DNA from: Setophaga petechia
Taxonomy: Eukaryota; Chordata; Aves; Passeriformes; Parulidae
Direction: 5' to 3'
Assembly: GCA_024362935.1 (NCBI GenBank)
Contig: JANCRA010000018.1
Span: 682,001 to 746,000 of the forward strand
DNA length: 64,000 nucleotides
Position 1 is the first letter of the stretch. Each line of letters opens with the position of its first letter. Position numbers and translations under genes: made by a program. The notes under the pieces were generated by a model that saw nothing but the letters and a program-made list of their open reading frames with translations, was not told the origin of the DNA and searched no databases. Below, one piece after another: positions 45,168 to 56,042 of the stretch.

Positions 45168-45188
45168 CATTTGTTGGTGTTTACAAAA
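45168..45188 (-). other. SLITRK3: SLITRK3 exon 2 5' UTR and splice acceptor
   Basis: The minus strand reads tgtttctcttcccattgcag ending at 45189, a near-ideal polypyrimidine tract plus AG. It is followed by 21 nt of UTR before the ATG. This matches the known structure of SLITRK genes, in which the whole CDS sits in one last exon. Confidence 0.85.
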
Positions 45189-46835
45189 CTGCAATGGGAA
45201 GAGAAACACAGATTTCAGTACTTCTGCCCTGCCCTTCTCCTTTCCCTAAGCCCCTACCTGCTGGACTCATGTCGGGCTCCTTGAAAGTTCAGCAATTGTT
45301 GGGCAGACGTTCCCAACCAACTCCAGGGGTGTCGGCTGGGCGAGCCTTGCCCTGATTTATACTTGGGAGATGTTAGAGGGCTCCATCACGCGATAGCAGC
45401 CTGCCTCGCTCCCCTCCCCGTGGTAAATGCCACCTATAAAGAGGACAGCACATGCAGCCCCGCACGGCACCACGAGCACACCGAACGTGTTGCGTCTCTC
45501 CACGTTTCCCAGGCTTGGGAACTGCCCGCATCTCATCCCCGGGTGCAGTTTTAGCCCGGGAGCCATCACAGCCCGCCTCGACTCCGGGGGGGAAACACAC
45601 CCCGAGTGTGGGCACATTTCTCCAGTGTCGCACCACATCCTTCATCCATGCAAACTCCCAAAGTTATTGGACCTCCACCCTCACATCTCCTTCCCTCCTT
45701 CCCTCCCGGCTCGATGTGTTCCACACGCGAGTTCCAGGCAATGTGCGAGCTGTGCTGGTGTCCCTGGCAGAACGGCTCCCCTCAGAAATCCCCACAGCAT
45801 CTTCACCGGAGTAAATGGTTAACGACCCTGATTGGGAAGGAAATCTTCCCCTCGCAAACGCGCCCCGGTGAATTAATGCAACCGGTATATTATCAGATAA
45901 ATACACACCACATATTAGTCATTTTAGCTGATTAAAGCATTTAGAGATGATTAATCTTTCTAAAGCACATGCCCATGCGATCAGCAGATCTAAAGGGAAG
46001 TGACAGCTGAAGAGGCACCCAGGATTGAAACGCTCAGCCTGCCTTGGATTAGGGCATTTTGTGCCCCCAGGACCAAGCAGGAGACCCGGTTAAAAAGCTG
46101 AAAGTGGAAGGAAAAAAAAAATACCTTGACACTTACCAGCCGATAAATTCTCTATCCTACTATACACGATTCCGAATGAAGACACCATTCTTCTCCAATC
46201 AGATGAAAATAATACTGCCCTAATGAGATGCAGCTCCTTCAACATATGGTTTCACCCTTCCTTTCACCAGATATTTTAAACGTATGGGCACGGGGAAACG
46301 CTAAGGATGGGAATAATACCAGTGGTGATGCAGCCTTCCTTGAATCCCTGAAATGCCCATTAGAATGATTCGGAGCGATCATTGCTTTTAGTCTCAATCT
46401 CCCAATAAAAAGGTCCTTTTTGCCTTCCTCGTGTAAGAACTAGAAAAAATTGCCCCCCATCCGTAAACTTAAGAGCAGAAAGATGCATTTAGGGGAGAGA
46501 AATGCCAGAGGAACAGAAATCCTTAGGATCAACTTGCAAATGAAACCCTCCCCTGTGGGAAAGAGGAGATGGTTGAAAGCACGAAAAGAGAAATACCCTC
46601 TGCAATTAAAACCAGCATCTAATTGGGGAGAAGGGAGAGAGACGAGAGCTATATTGCAGTATCAATCTCTCTGTCTCCTTTGCAAAATATTAGCCACTTA
46701 AGTTCTTTCTCTTCTGCAAGGGCTGTAATAAAAATAAAAAAATAAATAAAGAGGATTATTATATCTTCTTTTTGGAAGAGGGGGGTGTCTTTGACCCTAG
46801 GCGGAAACAAAAGGATCCAGAAAGGTTGTACTTAC
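45189..46835 (-). other. SLITRK3: SLITRK3 5' intron
   Basis: Intron inferred between the 45189 acceptor and the 46835 donor (CCG|GTAAGTAC). A second strong donor, GGCTG|GTAAGTG, at 46136 would give a shorter intron. The part at about 45860-46440 is repeat-poor, with gattaa, tgacagctga and aattaatg motifs, and may be a conserved regulatory segment. Confidence 0.5.
46131..46141 (-). other. SLITRK3: Alternative SLITRK3 5' splice donor
   Basis: The minus strand reads GGCTG|GTAAGTGTC, with GT at 46136-46135. It fits the donor consensus as well as the 46835 site. Use is not shown. Confidence 0.4.
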
Positions 46836-46841
46836 CGGTTT
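46830..46841 (-). other. SLITRK3: Probable SLITRK3 exon 1 donor
   Basis: The minus strand reads AAACCG|GTAAGTAC, with GT at 46835-46834. The non-coding exon 1 would extend upstream toward the CpG island. Its start is not resolved. Confidence 0.5.
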
Positions 46842-46869
46842 GCAGGAGAGATTTTAGCACATCGTTACC

Positions 46870-47090
46870 AAAAAAAAAAAAAAAAAAAAAAAAAAGAAAA
46901 AAAAAAGGCAAAAGAAAGGAAGGGGGGAAAAAAAGAAAGCTCGAGTTTAAAGATTGCTGGTTTGTCTCTGCCTCTCCCTCTCTGTGGCTCTCTCTCCCTC
47001 TCTCTCTACTCCTGCTGAAGCTGAGGCAAAAGGGAAAAAAAAAAAAAAGAGGAAAAAAAAAAAAAAGGAGAGGAAAAAAAAAAAAAGAAG
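46870..47090. repeat. Cluster of A-runs (A26 and several A12-A15)
   Basis: A26 begins at 46870, then A10 follows. Runs of 12-15 A separated by gagg lie at 47036-47089. On the SLITRK3 sense strand these are T-runs within or near the predicted 5' exon. Confidence 0.9.
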
Positions 47091-47329
47091 CAAGCCTGAA
47101 ACGTGCTGGGAATGCAATGAGCCCCTCAATGATCCTTTTTAGGATGCAGAGCTGCTGTTTGGCACACTCAATGGAGGAGGGAGGAGAGGGGATGCTGCTG
47201 CTGCAGGCTCCAGCGCCGCCGCCGCCTTCTCCGGGCAGCAGCAGCAGCAGCGCGGAGCGGAGCGGGCGCCGGGGCGCGGCGGCGAGCGCGGGTGCGCGGC
47301 TGTGCGCGGGTGCGGGGCGCTGCGGGGCC

Positions 47330-47360
47330 GTGTGCGAGTGTGTGTGCGTGTGTGCGAGTG

Positions 47361-47402
<42 letters not shown>
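47330..47402. repeat. (GT)n microsatellite with GC interruptions
   Basis: A tgtgtgcgtgtgtgcgagtg pattern runs into a pure GT run. On the SLITRK3 strand it is (AC)n inside the CpG island. Confidence 0.95.
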
Positions 47403-47403
<1 letters not shown>

Positions 47404-47527
47404 TGCCGCTCCTGCCCTGGATCAGGCTCCTCCACGTCATGAAATCAGCTTCAAGAAGGGGAACAAACGGAGGGGGCGCGCTCGGCTCCAGGTCGGGGGC
47501 GCGCATTTGGGAAGCCCTGACTACACA

Positions 47528-47773
47528 GTTTTTTTTCCCTTGCGTTTTTTTTTTTTTTTTTCTATCCTTTTTTTTTTTTCCCCTATCCTTTTTTTTTTTT
47601 TTTTTTTTTAAGAGGGAAGGAGGGGGCTGGTTGGCGGAGAGGAAGGGAAGTGGGAAACGGGCAGATGGGGGAAGAAAAAACCTGAGAAGAATCAGAGAGG
47701 GAAAAAAAGGCGCCGGGATGGGGCAGAATTTGCACCCACCCCCCTTTCCAAAAAAAAAAAAAAAAAAAAAAAA
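47528..47773. repeat. Long T-runs followed by an A24 run
   Basis: T8, T17, T13 and T20-type runs occupy 47531-47609 separated by ctatcc, and an A24 run is at 47750-47773. They could pair as long inverted A/T arms and are prone to sequencing slippage. Confidence 0.85.
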
Positions 47774-49250
47774 GAAAGAGGGGAAAAAAAGGGAACAAAA
47801 AGCCCAAGTCTAGAGGAAATCAAAGCTGCTCTGACTGCGAGTGCCAGCCGAGGGCTGCGGCGGGGAGCAGCGCGGGGGTCCCGCTCCGGCCGCCCCGCTG
47901 CCCCCGCATCACCGCCTGCTCCGCCCGGCGCTGCCCGCCCGTCCCGGGGCCGCTCCCGCCCCGAGCCTCGCCGGGATCCCGCAGCTTCCCGCGGAGCCCA
48001 ACACCTCGGGGAGACGCCGCGCACCTCCCGCATCCTCCCGCCGTGTGCGCGGAGGCGGAGGGGCCGCGCCCGCGGTGCCCGCCCGCCCCGGGAGCCGCCG
48101 CAGGTAACGGGGCTGCGCGGGGCGCGGCGGATCCGCGGGCGGGGGGCGAAAGTTGGTGCGGGAGATGCGCGGGGGGCTCGGGGGGCTGCGGGCTCTCCCT
48201 GCCCCGGGGCTCGGCCAGCCAGGAGGGAATTGCTGCGGGCAGGGCAGTCGGTGAGCCCCGCGCTGCTCCGCGCATCCCCGCCGTCCGCACCCGCGCGCCG
48301 CGCCCGCCCGGCTCCGCGCACTCATCCCCGCGTAACTCCCGGGGCATCCCGCACCCCCCTCCCGCACCCCGCGGTGGCTCGGCCGGGAGAGACTTAACTG
48401 GAACCGCGGCTCGGGAGCGAAAAGTTCGGGGGCAGAGCCGCGGGAGCGGGCGGGACGTGCCGGGGGCTCCGCGGGCTCCCGCCGCCCCGGGGCCGCTCTG
48501 CGCGGGCAGGGGCGCAGGCTCCGCGCCCGCGGACGCGCAGCATCTTCCCGCGGCTGCCGAGCTCTCCTCCGCCGGTGCAATATGGACGCACCGCTCCCTC
48601 CTAATTAAATTGCTGCATCATTCATTTTCTGACGCGGGAGCGACATGGGGTACGGCAGGCTCCGTGCACCGACACCCCCCGTTCGGAACGGGGGGGAGGC
48701 GGGGAAAAAGGGCCGGAGGGGGAATCACAACAGTTTGTTCTCGCAACAAGCTCGCACCTTGGCGGGCTCGGCAGCGACTCGGGAAAGGCACCTAAGGAGG
48801 GAGCAAACCCCGCTGGGTTTGGGGGGCAGCCCCCCTTCCCCGTGGATGCAGGGTCGGGGGGCGCGGGAGGAGCCCTGACCTTGCAACTTTGCCAAACGCC
48901 CCCGAATTTCGCTCGTTTTCCTCGCCAGGGCTGCTGCCGTCGGGCTGTGCGGAGGGGCTGGCACAGGGCAGGGATGGCCCTGGAATGCGGAGCGGGGAGC
49001 GCTGCGGGGATGGACGGACATCCCGCAGGACACACGGACACCCCTGTGCCCCCTGCCCGGCTGTGACACGGGACAGCCCCGCGGGATGCCCGGGGGAGGA
49101 GGAGGAGGGAGGGGACGGCCCCGCGCCTTCCTTCCCATCCTTTATGCCCCCGCAGTTTCCCGGAGGGCTGAGGAGACTCAAATGACACAGAGAGGCGGCT
49201 CTCCCGGGGTTTGTCCGGGCCGTGTCCCCTTGTCCCCTCAGCCGGGAGGC

Positions 49251-52009
49251 AAAAGTCACCGCGGGCCATCCCCTGCATCTCCCTCCAGCCTCAGCAGCTG
49301 CCGGCCCTTGTCTGTGCTCGGTGTGAGTGTGACTGGCAGCAGCTCCGGGGAAGGGTACGGCTGATGTAACCAAGATTAGGACGTCACTCGCTTATTAATG
49401 ATAATTATTATTATTGGCAAGCCAGCTATCTCCTTGCCAGAGCCCATCCTGGAGCTGTGGGGATGCTGTCAGCAGGGTGGGAGCTGGCAGGTGCCCTTCG
49501 GCTGCCTCTTGCCAGCCTCAGCTGTCATCACTGGAATGCACCTTTCCCCTCTTATTGTGAGAATAAGGGAGGAGACCCAACTTAGAGGTGGATGCTTGTT
49601 GTACCTTGCAGAAATATCCTTACAAGGTTCTGTTCCAGCAGAGGGGAGCGTTCCCCTGCTGCAGTCGCTGCTCAGCAGGCACGGAGTGCTCCAGGCAGCC
49701 TGCAGTGGGAACCATCCCTGCCCTAACCAGCAGAAGGGGCAGTGGTGGAGAGAAAAGAGGGAGTTTTCTCCCAGAGCTCGCCCTGACTGTCCAGAAAGAA
49801 ATATTCTGAGCTTTATTAGTGTCTCTGTCTCCAGCAATCCACGGCAAGGGCAAAAGCAATAAATAGTGCAAGGGGAGGGCAGCTCTGCTGTAATTATTGC
49901 AAATGGGAGCTGCTTCCACGCTGGCTGGGTTTGGTAAGGTCAGGAGCAGTTTGGGGGTGGATCTGAGTGTGGGGAGGGTTTGGACACAGCTCCAGTTGCA
50001 TCTCTGCCCCAAAGCCCTGCTGGGCATTCAGGAGAAGCTGTGGGAAGCCCAGGGTGGCCCCAGCAGGGTGTGCTGATCCCTGATGGGATCACTGATGCCT
50101 GCTGGGATCTCCTGGGTGCCAGAGCTGCCAGCCCCATGCTCCAGGAGGGCTCAGAAGGGATCTCCCATGGCTCTCCCTGCCGTGCTCCTCAGTGGAACGT
50201 GGGAACCCTGGGATTTAGGGCAGGCCAGGGTGCTGGGCTGTGCAGAACGCAGAGCTGAGCTCTCCAGCACACAGAGAGTGGCCCTGGGCAGAAACACTCC
50301 CAGCTGCACAGGCTGCAAGAGGCTCATGCCACTAGACTGGGCTCAAAGCTCAGCTTAACCTCCTTCCCTGCCCTGATGACTCCTCTCCCTGTCCCCATGA
50401 GATTTCTATAGTTTCTTCATATTCAATATTGAGGTTCCCCCCTCCCTTTCAAATATTCTTGGGATTCTGTTAGAAATTATTTAAGGAGAAGAAGAAATGT
50501 TAGTGTTTTTGAAAATGTTGGTAGAGGAAAATCAAGAATTGAGAGTCTCCTCTGTGCAGCAGTTAGTGAAGCAGTTTATGAGGCTTCACTTTACTTATTC
50601 CCTCTCTGTCCTCAATTAATTTATCAAACACAGACAGAGAAACTGAATCATCAGCTGGAATTTACCTCTAGCCCTGTTCTGGAAGAGCCTATTTCTGTTA
50701 AATCCCTGTCACATTGTCCCGGGGTGTTTTAGGGACCACGACCTCTCTTGCTGTTGTATCACCAGCTCAGCCTCACTACAAGGGCTCCCAAATTGGATGC
50801 AGGGGGTTGTCCTGTCCCCCTCAAGCCCCTGCAGAGGTTCCCCTGCCTGCTGGAGGGTCCTGTTTGCCCTGGGAGAGCTCAGCCCAAGGCTCAGGTGCTG
50901 CTGAGCCCCCTTCATCCCGTTCTGGCTGCTCTGCTGCAGGCTGGATCCTGTTTTCCATACACTGCTGGCATTTGCCACGCCATAGATGAGGTACAGGCAC
51001 GGATAATCTGAGCTGCACGAGCATTGCTGAGTGCACATGAAATGGAGGAAGTGTTAGAATTTCAAACTGGGCTTTTCCAGCTGGAATCCTTCAGGCTGGA
51101 GTAGCTTATGTCAAACTGATGTTCCTGGCCACAATTTTTTCTCAGCGCCTTCATTATCAGTTATTTATCGAGGCATAACTTGATTTTTATTTTTTTTCAG
51201 GACAGTTGTGCTATTCTCTGATGATGTTGAGAAATAACAATGCACCACATGATATTAACATGGATTATTTGTAATATAAAAGTGTCCTCAGCTACTTGAA
51301 ACTCAATGGGACACTGGAGCAGCACAGAAAGCCCAGCCATGCCCTCAGTAGCAGGTTATTTGTAATTGGTTTACAGTCAGGAGATTTTTTTTTCCAGCAG
51401 AGAAATTTTGCCCAGCATTTGATGATATGTGTAAATATTAAAAGGAAAGGAGGGAAGAACTAATAGACAGCATTAAAACAGAGCAGCAAATACCAGCACA
51501 TTGTGAGTGCAGCATTTTTAATGGATAGCTATTAAAAATAAAAGAGAAAAGTAGGCAAAATAAAAGGGAGGTTTTATTGGACAAAATTGACAGTTGTTAT
51601 CCTCACTGATTCCTGACATTTCAAGACCAGTTTTTTATCTAATGTTTCAACAGCCTTGGGTATTTCCTTCTAGTGAACCACACTCAGCTGTGGTTTTTTT
51701 CCCGCCTTTAAACCCACAATTTTTTTTCCCTAAATGTGCTGTTATTTATTATAGCCAATGTCAAAAAACCCTCCACACTCCACTTATATATGAGCATCTC
51801 CTTGGCCTTTCCTGGGGTGATTCACAGCCCTGGGTGGGCACACGCAGCTTCCTCTGGCAGCAGCTGGGATTTCATGCACGGATCCAAGGCAGGATAATGC
51901 CCCAGGGTGATGTGTCCCACCCAAACTGAGAGTTCTGAGCCACCCTCCAGCCCTGAGAGGGCTCCCCAGCCCTTCCCATCCTGCACAGAGTTCTGCAGCC
52001 ACATCCTGG
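49251..52009. other. Upstream of SLITRK3, nothing recognised
   Basis: No gene or clear repeat. An AT-rich homeobox-like stretch (cttattaatgataattatta) lies at 49392-49415 next to the CpG island edge. Confidence 0.4.
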
Positions 52010-52330
52010 AATCATGGAGCCACTCAGCTTGGAAAAGATCTCGAAGATCATCAAGTCTAGCCAGGACTAAACCACATCCCCAATGGACATCAAGACATTT
52101 TTTATTCAGTTTCAGGAATGGTGATGCCACCACTTCCCTGAGCAGCCTCTTCCACTTGACAACCCTTTTGGTGAGGAAATTTTCTGTAATACCTGATCTA
52201 AACCTCTCCTGGCACAACCAAAAGCTGTTTCTTCTTGTTCTATCACCTGGTACGTGGGATAAAAGTCTGATCTCTACCCGTCCACAACCTCCTTTCCTCC
52301 ACCACAACAACATCCTGCAGCCTTTTTAAC
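52010..52330 (-). mobile_element. CR1 LINE 3' part, older copy
   Basis: Reverse-complement CR1 landmarks: aatcatggagccactcagct, gatcatcaagtct, ttccctgagcagcctcttcc, ggtgaggaaattttctgtaa and ctaaacctctcctggca. It is more diverged than the other CR1 pieces. Confidence 0.7.
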
Positions 52331-53089
52331 CCTTTTTATTCGGTAGAGAGGCTTCTTGTCGCCTGGCAGCCCAAGTGGAGGTTTTAATGTCCTAAATGAG
52401 GCTGAAGATGGAGCACCCAGATGAAGAGCATGGACCTGGAACTGTGTGTGCTGAATTTCTCCATCCACTGCCCACAGACCCTGGTGGCAGGCCACACCTT
52501 CAGATGGCAACTTCATTGTTCCCATTAGAAAAATCTTAGATAATGCAAAAAAACTGTTTGAATTCTTGTTGAGGAATAATGGTTGTGGTTTATTTTGACA
52601 CCTCCACACTCTGCATGTGGATATTTTCTATTGCAATTTCTCTTTTGGCTTAATTTCCCTTTCACCTTGCTGGCTAATCTTCCATACATCCCAATTCCTG
52701 GATTTTGCCTGGGTACACAAAAATGGAGATTAACCTCCAGTATGTGCTGTAAGCAACAGCCTGGATTTTCAGGGCATCTGGATTTAGAGTTGCCAGAATT
52801 AGAAACACGAGCCAGACGAGATCATGCTAGGGCAATTCCCCAGGACTGGGCCATAAAGCCAATCAATTTAAAATGTAATAGAAAGCACCGAATTCTGGGG
52901 GAAGGAAGGCACTTACTGCTCATTTGGAAAGAAAAGCTCATATTCTAAATTGCTTTTCAGATCAGACTTGAGCCTACTTTTAGTGATGTCAGTGGTGCCA
53001 CTTCCGTTCAGTCCAGCGGTGCCAGAATTTTCTGTTTACTGCTGTTACTTCTCCTTTTCCTAAGATCCCTGGCAGCACCTCTCCTTGCA
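52331..53089. other. Intergenic, nothing recognised
   Basis: No supportable feature was found. Confidence 0.4.
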
Positions 53090-53665
53090 TGGTTCAGAGG
53101 AGGCTCCAGGATGAGCAGAGGGATGGAGCAGCTCTGCTGGGAGGAAAGGTTGGCAGAGCTGGGATTGTTCACCTGGACAGGAGAAGCTTTGGGGTGAGCT
53201 CAGAGTGGCCTGGAGGAGCTGCGGGAAAGATGGAGAGAGAATCTGGGGAAGGGATGGAGGGACAGGACACAGGGAATGGCTTCCACTGAGCCAGAGTAGG
53301 GATTGATGGGATAATGGGAAGAATTCCTCCCTGTGAGGGTGGGCAGGCCCTGGCACAGGGTGCCCAGAGCAGCTGTGGCAATTTGGGGCTTTCTATTCCA
53401 TTTTAATCCCTACCCTGGGTCAGTGGAAGCCATTCCCTGTGTGCTTTCTCTCAAGTCCATCTCCAAAGTCTGTCTCCATCTTTCCTGCAGCTCCTCCAGG
53501 CCACTCTGAGCTCACCCCAAAGCTTCTCCCTGGACCCCTGGCAGTGCCCAAGGCCAGGCTGGACATTGGAGCACCAGGGACAGTGGAAGGTGTCCCTGCC
53601 ATGGCAGGGGTGGCACTGGATGGGCTTTGAGGCCCTTTCCAACCCAAACCAGTCTGGGATTCCTC
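53090..53665 (+). mobile_element. CR1 LINE with internal fold-back inversion
   Basis: A plus-oriented CR1 piece (53090-53383, ending gagcagctgtggc) is followed by an inverted copy of its own earlier part (53405-53530, reverse complement of about 53178-53303). The CR1 3' end then resumes (gcagtgcccaaggccaggct to cccaaaccagtctgggattc, 53540-53665). Shared arm landmarks are agaagctttggggtgagctc, agtggcctggagg and cagggaatggcttccactga. Confidence 0.8.
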
Positions 53666-55901
53666 TTTGAGGACAGTCAGGACATGGAGACAGATCTGAT
53701 TGCTCAGAGGCAGTGAGATGAAGTCATTTTAATCTCATAGAAAAAGGAATTCACCAGCCATGGAGGGAATGGTGGCAATGATGTCTGCTCTGCTCTTGCA
53801 AGTCTTGCCCCAATTTTGTTTTTGCTCCCAATGACAGAAGGTGACCTTTCATCCAAAATGGGCTCAGCTGGGAGGTTCAGGATGAGCTGACTCATTCCCA
53901 TTTCACTTATCCCTAATGGAAGCTGTGGACTAATGCACCTCTAAAAATGGCCAAAGAGGTTTGGGGCCTGAACTTGTGGCTTTCTCCTAACACCAAACAC
54001 TGCAGTTCTTGGGTTTCCAGTGCATGGTGCATTAACTCATTAGCAGGCACTTAGGATATAATTTTTCATATGCTAAAATTATGAAATGGTGAGGGCCAGA
54101 ACGAGCTGAGGTATCTGAGTGTCCTCCTCAGCCTCCACTCTAAGTGACCTCTGGAAGAGAGCTGCTCTCCCTCTTTGCCACCAGCCAGGAATCCTTCTGG
54201 AAATTGCCACCAGAAATCAAACATCGTGGCTACTTTACATGCAGGAGTTCCCTGATTCCTTCTCTAATTTTGTTGAAGAGGAAAATTGCTGATTTTCTTT
54301 TTCTAATTCCGAAGTTTTTGGCAGTTTTACAAAAGACCAAATTTCTTTCACCAGGAACTTTGGAACTGTCATTTTTGGTCACTGCATCCAGGGAGTCATT
54401 GTGGATGTACAAAGAGAATCAGAGGCCTAGGAAGTCAGACTCATCCAGGAAAAAGTAAATTAGGATGGTTCTGAATGGAAGAGTGGAAGGAAAACGACAA
54501 TACTTTTGAATTATACAAAATTATGCTGAAAAGTAAAGGGAACATTTTGCTCTCTACAAATAACATCAGAGAGAGAACAAGAAATTGGTCTTAATTTGGA
54601 ACTAGAAAGATTGATATCGAATATATTTGATGGAGAGGATGGCAGAGACTGGCTAAGGAGATCACAACCCTACAATCCTGTGGCTGTTCATGTTGAGGGA
54701 CAAATTATTTGTGACCATATACTACACTTCTTAAAATAAATATATTGCCAATAAACACAGGAGGAAAATCCAGTAAAAAGCAGATTTGGAACCAGATTCC
54801 AATAGAAACAATGACATCAAAAATGTAACAAGAAAGAATTGAAGGTTTCTAGATCAATATGGCCAACTCATGCTCTGGGCATTTCATATCCAGGCCCTGA
54901 ATGTATGGAATTGGCTAAAATAATCTTCTTGGAAGTATATACATGGATATATGGATACCCACCTGCCTGCACACCTGCATTCCTGGATTATTTGTGCACA
55001 TCTTCAAGTTTTCAAGGTCCTTGTGTTTAGGGTTTTTATTTTCCATTCATTTTCTCTCCTTCTGCACCATCCATCTCCCCCTGGCTGGCTGCATAGCTGG
55101 GACATACCAGCTCCTTGGGAAGTCACCTTCCAGAAACCAGAACTTTGGGCAAAAATAACTCAAATAAGCAGATTTACAGCAAGCTCTGAGCACTGGGATT
55201 CCTGAATAGAGATAAAATCTTAGGCATGAGTGTAACGTTGGAATGTAAAATCCATAACAATTTCCTCCCCGCTTTCACAGTTTCAAATGTTTGCCGTTGC
55301 AGGGAGTGTGAGCGAGGCTCCCTTTTAGCTGTTGATTTAACTGGGCTTAAAATCCAATGAATAAATTGTCCATAGTTCATCAGCTTGTGGGGTGCTCAGT
55401 GCCCACACACCAAATAATAAACTCCACATCCCACTGTGAGCAGTTTATGGCCAGAAGTCTGCGGGAACACGGCGGTGGAACTGTCAAAATAAAACATGTA
55501 ATGGGCTCATAAATGAAATGAGCAGATATTGGTTTACAATCAGGCCCATAAATTTGTGTCACACCTGTCCTCTGAGTGGTCAGCAGCAATCAGGCTGCTG
55601 AATTCTGAGCATATTTTCGAGCTGGTGCTGTCAGATTTGTCCTTCCCTCCTTGCTGAGAGATACCAAGGGGTGAAGTGAAAGGCTGAAGGGAAATGGTGC
55701 CACTGCAGCCAAGGGGATGTGAATGTTTCAAGCTAAACATCCAACAAATTCAGGATAATTCAAGGCTAATTGTGTTTTATTGTGTTAACCCTTTTAGGAA
55801 AAAAAAATCAATGAAAATAGGTTTACAGCAGCTGTTTTCACCTCCCAGCAAGCTTCTGCACTTTCCCACTGAGGTTACTCTGAAGGTGAAAATATTCTAA
55901 C

Positions 55902-55904
<3 letters not shown>
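53666..55904. other. Intergenic, nothing recognised
   Basis: No supportable gene or repeat. Confidence 0.4.
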
Positions 55905-55955
<51 letters not shown>

Positions 55956-56042
55956 TTATTGATACTATTATTATTGATACTATTATTATTGATACTATTA
56001 TTATTGATATTATTATTATTACTATTAATATTACTATTACCA
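55905..56042. repeat. (ATT)n microsatellite with gatactattatt variant units
   Basis: About 16 ATT triplets are followed by four 15-bp gatactattattatt-type units, then attaatattactattac. Confidence 0.95.

Larger units (their letters stand above)
47190..49250 (-). promoter_or_regulatory. SLITRK3: CpG island, likely SLITRK3 promoter region
   Basis: About 2 kb of CpG-dense sequence, richest at 47840-48600, upstream of the predicted first exon. No TATA box is seen, as usual for CpG-island promoters. CRE-like motifs occur (cacgtca at 47434-47441; gacgtca at about 49379). Long open frames on both strands (Arg/Pro/Ala/Gly) reflect GC richness and match no protein I know. A plus-strand donor-like CAGGTAACG near 48100 leaves room for a divergent transcript. 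Confidence 0.6.

Noticed and set aside
45170..45209. N-terminal extension of SLITRK3 beginning at 45209
   Set aside because: It crosses the splice acceptor at 45189. The family start is MKPS at 45167.
47841..49373. Many 100-250-codon frames in the CpG island
   Set aside because: GC-rich DNA lacks stops by chance. Composition is Arg/Pro/Ala/Gly on both strands with no domain.
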